DNA from: Campylobacteraceae bacterium
Lineage (GTDB): Bacteria; Campylobacterota; Campylobacteria; Campylobacterales; Campylobacteraceae
Reading direction: 5' to 3'
NCBI GenBank assembly: GCA_031290675.1
Contig: JAITNC010000190.1
Coordinates: forward strand, 1 to 11,214
DNA: 11,214 nt
Part shown: piece by piece, positions 6,437 to 11,214 of the stretch
Layout: each line of letters begins with the position of its first letter
Position numbering within the stretch: the first letter of the stretch is position 1
Notes under the pieces: model-generated
The model's input: only the letters and a program-made list of their open reading frames with translations
Database searches by the model: none
Told to the model about the DNA's origin: nothing
Program-made: the position numbers and the translations under genes

Positions 6437-7237
6437 ATGAATATGCTATCTAAACAATCAAATTATAAGCTTTTTGATTTTGCATTTTTCCCACAATATG
6501 ATAAAGCTATTGATTATTTAGCACATTCATTAGCTGATAAAGAAGATTGGGATTTTTCAGACAGTATAGACAAAAACAACAGTATATTAAAAAATTACCT
6601 TGAATTTACATATAGAAAACTCCTTCAAGAAAAAAAGGTTTGTTATACTAATGATAATAAATTTGCCTGTTTCAATACTGGATTAGTAACTGCCAATTTG
6701 GAAGATATATTTGGATTTTTTGAAGAATATAAAAGTCCAAAGCCAAACTTTAAAACTCCTTTTTGCTTTAAAGGTTTCCTCAAAAAAAGTGACCATAGTA
6801 TATTAAAATATTTTTCATCATCAATACCTGATATAGCAGATTTTTTTGATAAACCTGAATTGCTCATATTTAACCCGAAATACGAATTAATTCCTGATTT
6901 AGACCATATAATAGGAGATAATCTGCAACGTTTCCCTGCACATCTTCAAAATGCCGATATGGCAGAATTGCGAAGACAACTTCATGGAGCTATTGAGGAA
7001 ACAAGAAAGAAAGCACGCTCAAATTATAAGATTGCTGTTCCTCAATATTATGGCAATCAAATACAGTTATTGCTTCCTTTGCATTTAACATCTGGTTCTC
7101 CAAATCCCGATTTGGCTTTAGTGATACACAGACTAAATGATAATACTTATACTGCCAGAACTTGCCTTACTTTAAAAATGGCATATAATAATGCAAGACT
7201 TATAGTTAAACCGCAAAGTAATTGGCTAAAGCCTTAG
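6437..7237 (+). CDS. DUF3825 domain protein, accessory gene with upstream small RNA
   Basis: The 266-residue protein matches DUF3825 along its whole length as far as I can judge. Recognisable family blocks are LFDFAFFP (12-19), ILKNYLEFTY (50-59), CFNTGLVT (78-85), DHIIGDNLQRFP (156-167), NYKIAVPQYY (196-205), QLLLPLHL (210-217), PDLALVIHR (224-232), and the hallmark LTLKMAYNNARLI (244-256), ending with a conserved W-L near the C-terminus. The biochemical role is not established. In some proteins DUF3825 is found fused to OST-HTH/LOTUS domains, which suggests RNA-related work; no such domain is present here. No signal peptide or membrane segment is seen. AAGGA at 6429-6433 lies only 3 bases before the ATG at 6437 but 9 before the in-frame ATG at 6443, so the real start may be the second. 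It is AT-rich, unlike argB downstream, and is flanked by direct repeats. Confidence 0.8.
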   Translation: MNMLSKQSNYKLFDFAFFPQYDKAIDYLAHSLADKEDWDFSDSIDKNNSILKNYLEFTYRKLLQEKKVCYTNDNKFACFNTGLVTANLEDIFGFFEEYKSPKPNFKTPFCFKGFLKKSDHSILKYFSSSIPDIADFFDKPELLIFNPKYELIPDLDHIIGDNLQRFPAHLQNADMAELRRQLHGAIEETRKKARSNYKIAVPQYYGNQIQLLLPLHLTSGSPNPDLALVIHRLNDNTYTARTCLTLKMAYNNARLIVKPQSNWLKP

Positions 7238-7240
7238 CCA
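7223..7240 (+). other. compact hairpin across the DUF3825 stop codon
   Basis: TGGCTAA (7223-7229) and TTAGCCA (7234-7240) pair perfectly around a 4-base AGCC loop; the TAG stop is inside the right arm. No T run follows, so it is not a standard intrinsic terminator, but it could protect the 3' end of the mRNA. Confidence 0.4.
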
Positions 7241-7275
7241 CAAAACGCCTCCACGCAACAATAATAAAACATTTA

Positions 7276-7325
7276 TCCCTTTTTTGATAAAATCAACGCT
7301 TATCTATATCCAGAGGAGAAAATCT
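7276..7325 (+). repeat. direct repeat copy 2: native argB promoter/RBS region
   Basis: This is the functional partner of the copy at 6184-6233 and carries the signals used by argB. The two copies bracket the small RNA and the DUF3825 gene. The identity begins and ends abruptly: upstream the sequences diverge before 7272, downstream after 7325. Confidence 0.85.
7280..7320 (+). promoter_or_regulatory. argB promoter and ribosome-binding site
   Basis: A T6 run (7280-7285) leads into GATAAAAT, giving a -10 box TAAAAT at 7288-7293 without a good -35, typical of this phylum. AGAGGAG (7312-7318) is a strong ribosome-binding site with six bases to the TTG at 7325. It fixes that non-ATG start. Confidence 0.5.
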
Positions 7326-8176
7326 TGCAGGCGAAAATCCAAAAGGCGCAAATCCTTCTTGACGCGCTCCCTTACATCAAAAAATTTAGAAACAAAACCA
7401 TAGTGATAAAATACGGCGGAGCGGCGCAGATAAATAGCGAGCTTAAAGACAAATTTGCCCAAGATATCGTGCTTTTGTATCTTATCGGTATTCGTGTCAT
7501 CATCGTTCACGGCGGCGGCAAAAGCATAAACGCCATTTTAGACAAACTGAACATTGAGAGCAGTTTTGTGGACGGGCTTCGCGTAACGGACGAAAAAGTT
7601 ATGGAAGTCGTGGAGATGGTGCTGAGCGGCAACGTCAACAAAGAGATAACCACGCTTTTGAACCACAACGGAGCAAAAGCTATCGGCATCACAGGCAAAG
7701 ACGCCAATTTTATCAAAGCCAGACCAGCCAGTGGCGGCAAATACGGACTTGTCGGGGAGATAACGGAAGTTGATGAGAGTGTGCTTGAGGGGTTGATAAA
7801 CGAGAAATTTATCCCCGTCGTAGCCCCTATCGCTTCGGGAGAGAGCCCAAAACACCCCGGATACAACATCAACGCCGATTTGGCAGCGAGCAAGATAGCC
7901 GTCAGCGTAAAAGCCAAAAAAGTGATATTTCTAACGGATACTTTGGGCGTTTTGGACAAAGAACACAAACTTTTGTCAAAACTCACAAAAGACGAGATAG
8001 AGAAGCTCAAAAACGACGGCACGATAAGCGGCGGTATGATACCGAAAGTAGACGCCTGCCTTGAAGCGATAGACGGCGGCGTAGAAAACGCACACATCAT
8101 AGACGGACGCATAGAACACTCCATACTTTTGGAGCTTTTCACAAACGAAGGTATAGGAACGATAATACGCCAATGA
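7325..8176 (+). CDS. argB: acetylglutamate kinase
   Basis: ArgB phosphorylates N-acetyl-L-glutamate with ATP, the second step of arginine synthesis, in the cytoplasm. The 283-residue protein is of normal length for the family. Motifs: IVIKYGGAA (26-34, catalytic lysine K29), VHGGGKSIN (61-69), GLRVTDEKVME (84-94), GITGKDANFIKARP (121-134), YNINADLAASKIA (180-192, with N183 and D184 near the active site), FLTDTLGVLD (202-211) and the nucleotide-binding GTISGGMIPKVDA (232-244, K241). An N-terminal extension of about 20 residues ahead of the first strand resembles that of the hexameric, arginine-inhibited enzymes; feedback inhibition is therefore plausible but inferred. Translation starts at TTG, supported by AGGAG upstream. 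The gene overlaps cutA by four bases (ATGA) and heads a four-gene operon. Confidence 0.96.
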   Translation: MQAKIQKAQILLDALPYIKKFRNKTIVIKYGGAAQINSELKDKFAQDIVLLYLIGIRVIIVHGGGKSINAILDKLNIESSFVDGLRVTDEKVMEVVEMVLSGNVNKEITTLLNHNGAKAIGITGKDANFIKARPASGGKYGLVGEITEVDESVLEGLINEKFIPVVAPIASGESPKHPGYNINADLAASKIAVSVKAKKVIFLTDTLGVLDKEHKLLSKLTKDEIEKLKNDGTISGGMIPKVDACLEAIDGGVENAHIIDGRIEHSILLELFTNEGIGTIIRQ

Positions 8177-8493
8177 GTTACGCAGTAATTTTCACGACCG
8201 TGTCGGACACAAAAACAGCTCAGAGTATCGCAGACGCTCTTTTGAGCCAAAACCTCGCCGCTTGTGTAAGTGTTGGCGGTGTTTTTTCAACATACAAATG
8301 GCAAGGCAAGGTTGAGAGAGCCGAAGAGATAGAACTCAAGATAAAAACGAAAGCCAAACATTACAAAAAAATAGAAAAACTTATCAACTCATTGAGCGGT
8401 TACGAAGTGAGCGAAGTGCTGATGTTTGAGGTGAAAAAAGGCAGCGAGGAGTATCTCAAATGGATAGACAAATCACTAAAGGTAAAAAAATGA
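8173..8493 (+). CDS. cutA: CutA divalent-cation tolerance protein
   Basis: The 106-residue protein is a typical full-length CutA, a small trimer with a ferredoxin-like fold named for copper tolerance in E. coli; its molecular role remains unclear. Family landmarks: YAVIFTTVSD at the N-terminus, ALLSQNLAACVSVG (22-35) with the A-A-C-V core, STYKWQGKVERAEEIEL (39-55), the KTKAKHY stretch, and the C-terminal YEVSEVLMF and YLKWI segments. The usual 'H-P-Y-x-x-P-E' turn is altered here to S-G-Y-E-V-S-E, so neither the histidine nor the proline is present. Its start codon overlaps the argB stop, and its own stop overlaps the proposed thrC start (ATGATG), so all three are translationally coupled. 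Confidence 0.93.
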   Translation: MSYAVIFTTVSDTKTAQSIADALLSQNLAACVSVGGVFSTYKWQGKVERAEEIELKIKTKAKHYKKIEKLINSLSGYEVSEVLMFEVKKGSEEYLKWIDKSLKVKK

Positions 8494-10034
8494 TGTTTGT
8501 AGAAACAAGAGGAAATGACGGCAAAAAGCCCGCAAAAGTACCGTTTTCATACGCTATACTGAACCCAAGTACGAGTTTTGGCGGGCTGTATGTCCCTGAA
8601 AATCTGCCCAAACTTGATGAGGATTTTTTCATCAAAATGAGCCAAAAAAACTATCAAGAGTTGGCTTTGGAGATACTGAAACTCTTTGAGATAGACATCG
8701 ACGAGAGCGTGCTCAAAGAGGCTTTGTCGCTTTATGATAAATTTGACAACAAGCACACGCCAGCCCCGGTATCCAAAGTCAAAAACGACCTTTTTGTGAA
8801 CGAGCTCTATCACGGCCCCACACGTGCTTTCAAAGATATGGCGCTTCAACCCTTTGGACATATCTTGTCGCATTTGGCGAAAAAACGAAATGAAAAATAT
8901 CTCATCTTAGCGGCGACGAGCGGCGACACAGGCCCTGCCACGCTTGATACATTTAAAGATAAGGAAAACATACAAGTAGCGTGTTTGTATCCGGACGGCG
9001 GCACGAGCGATGTACAACGCCTGCAGATGGTAACAAATGAGGGCGAAAATCTCAAAGTCATCGGCATACGGGGCAATTTTGACGATGCTCAAAACGCGCT
9101 CAAATCGCTGCTTGCTTCGGACACTTTCAAAGAGAGCCTGAAAAAACAGCACATCAACTTAAGTGCGGCGAACTCCGTAAATTTCGGGCGCATTATATTT
9201 CAAATCATCTATCATATCAGTGCGTATCTGAAACTTTTAAAATACGAAATATTGGCAAAAAAAGGCGATGAGAGCGTCAATATCAAAGAAAATATAGAGA
9301 GTTTGGCAAAGCAAGAGATAGAAGTGGGGCAAAAGTTCTACATCATCGTCCCGAGCGGCAATTTCGGCAACGCTTTGGGAGCTTACTACGCCAAAAAGAT
9401 GGGCTTGCCTGTGGAAAAAATCCTCATAGCTTCAAATATCAACAACATTTTGACCGACTTTTTGACGACCGGCGTTTACGACATCAGCAAACGGGAGCTT
9501 TTGCAAAGCACTTCGCCCGCCATGGATATACTCATCTCGTCAAACGTTGAGCGGGTTTTGTTTGACAAATTTGGCGCTAAGAGATGCAAAGAGTTGATGA
9601 GCGATTTGGCAGAGAAAAAGTCTTACAAACTCACTCAAGATGAGCTTGCAGCGTTGAGGGAGGAGTTTGATGCGGTGTATTCGGACGATGAGTATGCGCT
9701 CTGGGCTATAGCCAAATTTGCCAAAGAGGGCTATGTCTTAGACCCGCACACAGCGACTTGTATAAAAGCGTATGAGGAGCTCAAGAAACAAGATATCCCC
9801 TGCGTCATCTGCTCAACGGCGGAGTGGACAAAGTTCGCCCCGACGATGTGGAACGCTTTGCAAAACGACAAGAAAAAGTACAGCGACAAAGAGGCGCTTG
9901 AGGGATTTAGCAAAAAACTAAATGTCAAAATACCAGCCGTGATAAGCTCGCTTTTTGACAAAAAGATACTCCACCCCGATGTCGTGGACAAATCCGACAT
10001 AGAAAAAACCATTACCAAATTTATAAAAGGCTAA
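8490..10034 (+). CDS. thrC: threonine synthase
   Basis: This PLP enzyme converts O-phospho-L-homoserine to threonine. From the ATG at 8490 it has 514 residues, matching the longer, yeast-like ThrC type rather than the 428-residue E. coli one. Motifs: GPTRAFKDMALQPFG (109-123) with the PLP Schiff-base lysine K115; AATSGDTGPAT (141-151), which cradles the phosphate; NSVNFGRI (228-235); and VPSGNFGNALGAYYAK (287-302). A lysine/glutamate-rich stretch at ~250-280 looks like a surface insertion. An in-frame ATG at 8460 would lengthen the protein by ten residues inside cutA. The later start is preferred because AAAGG (8478-8482) sits seven bases before 8490 and because family members begin close to the 'M-F-V-E-T-R-G' strand. 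ATG at 8493 is also possible. Confidence 0.95.
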   Translation: MMFVETRGNDGKKPAKVPFSYAILNPSTSFGGLYVPENLPKLDEDFFIKMSQKNYQELALEILKLFEIDIDESVLKEALSLYDKFDNKHTPAPVSKVKNDLFVNELYHGPTRAFKDMALQPFGHILSHLAKKRNEKYLILAATSGDTGPATLDTFKDKENIQVACLYPDGGTSDVQRLQMVTNEGENLKVIGIRGNFDDAQNALKSLLASDTFKESLKKQHINLSAANSVNFGRIIFQIIYHISAYLKLLKYEILAKKGDESVNIKENIESLAKQEIEVGQKFYIIVPSGNFGNALGAYYAKKMGLPVEKILIASNINNILTDFLTTGVYDISKRELLQSTSPAMDILISSNVERVLFDKFGAKRCKELMSDLAEKKSYKLTQDELAALREEFDAVYSDDEYALWAIAKFAKEGYVLDPHTATCIKAYEELKKQDIPCVICSTAEWTKFAPTMWNALQNDKKKYSDKEALEGFSKKLNVKIPAVISSLFDKKILHPDVVDKSDIEKTITKFIKG

Positions 10035-10037
10035 AAG

Positions 10038-10757
10038 ATGATAATCATACCCGCCCGCCTCGCTTCTACGAGATTTCCAAATAAGATTTTGGCTGATATA
10101 TTTGGTCTTCCCATGGTCATCAGAACCGCAAAAGCAGTTGAGCGCATAGACGACGTAGCCATAGCGACCGACAGCGATGAAGTCGTGCGTGTAGCCGCCA
10201 AATACGGCATCAAGGCTATCTTAACAAGTGCAAATCACCAAAGCGGCACAGACAGGATAAACGAAGCGGCGCAAAAACTCGCCCTCAAAGAGAATGAGAT
10301 AGTCATAAACGTGCAGGCTGACGAGCCGTTTATAGAGCAAGATATCGTTTTGTCGCTGAGACAAAGAGTTGAGGAACTAGCGAGGGCAAACGACTGGGTG
10401 ATGGCGAGCTGCTACAAAAAGATAAGCAAACAAGACGCACTTGACCCAAATCTCGTGAAAGTAGTGGTAGACGCCGAGCAAAACGCCGTGTATTTTTCAA
10501 GATGCCCCATACCGTATGACCGTGAAAACACGCAAAGTGAGTATCGCGGGCATTTGGGACTTTACGGCTTCACTTTCAAGTCGCTTCAAACATTTTGCGC
10601 TTCAGAGAGCGCCCCTTTGGAAAATATAGAAAAACTGGAGCAGCTGAGAGCTTTGTATTTTGGCAAAAAGATAAGCATGATAGAGGTAAAAAGCCGAAGT
10701 TTCGGCATAGACACAAGAGAGGACTTGGAAAAGGCGTTGAAGACTTTTGGAGGTTGA
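10038..10757 (+). CDS. kdsB: 3-deoxy-manno-octulosonate cytidylyltransferase (CMP-Kdo synthetase)
   Basis: KdsB activates Kdo with CTP to CMP-Kdo, the donor for the inner core of lipopolysaccharide, which fits a Gram-negative cell. The 239-residue protein is of normal size. Motifs: IIPARLASTRFPNK (3-16), the nucleotide-binding loop; IATDSDEV (42-49); HQSGTDRINE (67-76); INVQADEPF (90-98), with metal-binding D95; YFSRCPIPY (152-160); HLGLYGF (172-178); LEQLRALYFG (200-209); and GIDTREDL (223-230), the second metal site. It follows thrC by three bases, with AAAAGG inside the thrC end as its ribosome-binding site. A thrC-kdsB pairing also occurs in other Campylobacterota. It is probably the last gene of the argB operon. 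Confidence 0.97.
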   Translation: MIIIPARLASTRFPNKILADIFGLPMVIRTAKAVERIDDVAIATDSDEVVRVAAKYGIKAILTSANHQSGTDRINEAAQKLALKENEIVINVQADEPFIEQDIVLSLRQRVEELARANDWVMASCYKKISKQDALDPNLVKVVVDAEQNAVYFSRCPIPYDRENTQSEYRGHLGLYGFTFKSLQTFCASESAPLENIEKLEQLRALYFGKKISMIEVKSRSFGIDTREDLEKALKTFGG

Positions 10758-10765
10758 ACTCCTCC
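10749..10765 (+). other. hairpin across the kdsB stop codon
   Basis: GGAGG (10749-10753) and CCTCC (10761-10765) pair around a 7-base loop that contains the TGA stop. No T run follows, so termination by this hairpin alone is unlikely. The larger palindrome at 10834-10932 may do that job. Confidence 0.3.
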
Positions 10766-10800
10766 GTCATTGCGAGTTTGTGATTGAGGCGTGGCAATCC
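10766..10800 (+). repeat. dispersed intergenic repeat, half-unit A
   Basis: This unit begins GTCATTGCGAG and ends GGCAATCC. It shares the 'GTCATTG-C/T-GAG ... AACAATC/GCAATC' frame with the two arms of the palindrome at 10834-10932. Elements of the 'cattgcgag ... gcaatc' type occur many times in intergenic regions of numerous bacteria, Campylobacterota among them, as far as I recall. It is non-coding. Confidence 0.6.
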
Positions 10801-10833
10801 ACTCTTTTGCCTTTTTGCACCACAAACGCCCCT

Positions 10834-10932
10834 TTGTGTCATTGTGAGGAGCAAAGCGACGTAACAATCTGTGTTTATTTGTATTTTGACGAGTAGCTGA
10901 GATTGTTACGCCTTTGGCTCACAATGACACAA
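10834..10932. repeat. ~100-base palindromic repeat (two inverted half-units)
   Basis: Outer arms TTGTGTCATTGTGAG (10834-10848) and its exact inverse (10918-10932) pair over 15 bases. Inner arms CGTAACAATCT (10860-10870) and AGATTGTTACG (10900-10910) pair over 11. CAAAG (10852-10856) and CTTTG (10912-10916) add a middle stem. A 29-base loop remains (10871-10899). It sits between the convergent kdsB and the minus-strand gene ending at 10971, where it could stall polymerase or stabilise both mRNA ends. Likely a REP/MITE-like dispersed element; no transposase is near. Confidence 0.75.
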
Positions 10933-10948
10933 GGGCAAATTTGCGAGA

Positions 10949-10976
10949 TTTTAGCGTGCGAAATAACAAGCTAAAA
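10949..10976. other. short inverted repeat at the end of the minus-strand gene
   Basis: TTTTAGC (10949-10955) and GCTAAAA (10970-10976) are exact inverted copies around a 14-base spacer, and a 10-base palindrome GCAAATTTGC lies at 10935-10944. The repeat spans the stop codon of the minus-strand gene. It lacks a following T run, so a terminator role is only possible. Confidence 0.25.
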
Positions 10977-11214
10977 ATTGTAAAAAGTAAACTCTCCAAA
11001 ACCATCGCCTTTTTCTTTTTTATACTCATACCCCTCAAACTCATTGCCCCCTATCTGGCAAATAAGCTTGCACTGCTCTATCTCGGCTATCGCAAAAGCT
11101 TTGGAAAACACCTCAAATATGTATGCTCTCGTGTTAAAAACAGGCGTTGTGCTAAAGCCCATATAAGCGTCCGCCTCGCCCTCTATCGTATCAAAACCCT
11201 CGTCTTTGAGGTAT
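10971..11214 (-). CDS. hypothetical protein, C-terminal fragment
   Basis: An open frame runs in from beyond the right edge and ends at a TAG (10973-10971); 80 residues are visible, from YLKDEGFDTIEGEADAY to the C-terminus GDGFGEFTFYNF. An internal ATG at 11162 is probably not the start, because the frame stays open for another 17 codons to the edge with similar codon use. The fragment is acidic and aromatic-rich (many E, Y and F), has no membrane segment and contains two cysteines in EQCKLICQIG. I do not recognise a family. It is convergent with kdsB and separated from it by the palindromic repeat. Base composition matches the chromosome. Confidence 0.7.
   Translation of the reverse strand, partial: YLKDEGFDTIEGEADAYMGFSTTPVFNTRAYIFEVFSKAFAIAEIEQCKLICQIGGNEFEGYEYKKEKGDGFGEFTFYNF

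Noticed and set aside
6234..7275. IS element or transposon carrying the DUF3825 gene.
   Set aside because: No transposase and no terminal inverted repeats at the inner edges of the direct repeats; a ~50-bp duplication is longer than usual target duplications.
7507..8250. A 247-codon open frame on the minus strand opposite argB, plus other long antisense frames opposite the acyltransferase fusion, thrC and kdsB.
   Set aside because: They are mirror frames of well-recognised genes, their translations are low-complexity (serine-, leucine-rich) with no motifs, and none has a matching promoter or RBS.
8460..8489. Ten-codon N-terminal extension of thrC.
   Set aside because: It lies inside the end of cutA and has no RBS, whereas AAAGG is correctly spaced for the ATG at 8490.

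Overview
The window reads as a chromosomal segment of a Campylobacterota bacterium, probably a free-living, Sulfurimonas/Sulfuricurvum-like lineage. The evidence is a compact run of housekeeping genes (argB-cutA-thrC-kdsB) with 4-base or near-zero gene junctions, a lysine- and isoleucine-rich proteome, T-rich promoters with good -10 boxes but weak -35 boxes, and a giant fused lysophospholipid transporter/acyltransferase/acyl-ACP synthetase gene. The genus is an inference; no rRNA or other marker gene is present.

Layout. Bases 1-660 (minus strand): the 5' end of a Phd/YefM-type antitoxin gene with a good sigma70 promoter, then a small FMN-binding split-barrel (pyridoxamine-phosphate-oxidase-like) gene. 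Bases 661-775 are a divergent promoter region. Bases 776-4252 (plus): one 1158-residue fusion joining an LplT-like MFS transporter, a PlsC acyltransferase and an AMP-forming acyl-ACP synthetase, which together could import and re-acylate lysophospholipids.

Bases ~4215-7275 form an AT-rich island (about 30% GC by eye, against roughly 45% on both sides) wedged between the fusion gene and argB. It has two modules. The first is a two-gene operon of a ParA-like ATPase and a stand-alone RelA/SpoT nucleotide pyrophosphotransferase. The second is a DUF3825 gene preceded by its own promoter, a ~100-nt transcribed stretch and a strong intrinsic terminator that ends 14 bases before the gene. This second module lies between two ~50-bp direct repeats, one of which is the promoter and ribosome-binding region of argB; the other is an orphan copy of it. 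No integrase, transposase or terminal inverted repeat was seen. I read the island as an accessory, probably defence-type, insertion in the argB leader. The ncRNA-terminator-DUF3825 unit is the best candidate here for an undescribed system.

Bases 7276-10757 (plus): argB (arginine synthesis, TTG start), cutA, thrC (last step of threonine synthesis) and kdsB (CMP-Kdo synthesis for LPS), almost certainly one transcript. Bases 10758-10970 hold no gene but carry three half-units of a dispersed palindromic repeat, two of them forming a ~100-base hairpin between convergent genes. Bases 10971-11214 (minus) are the C-terminal end of an unrecognised protein.
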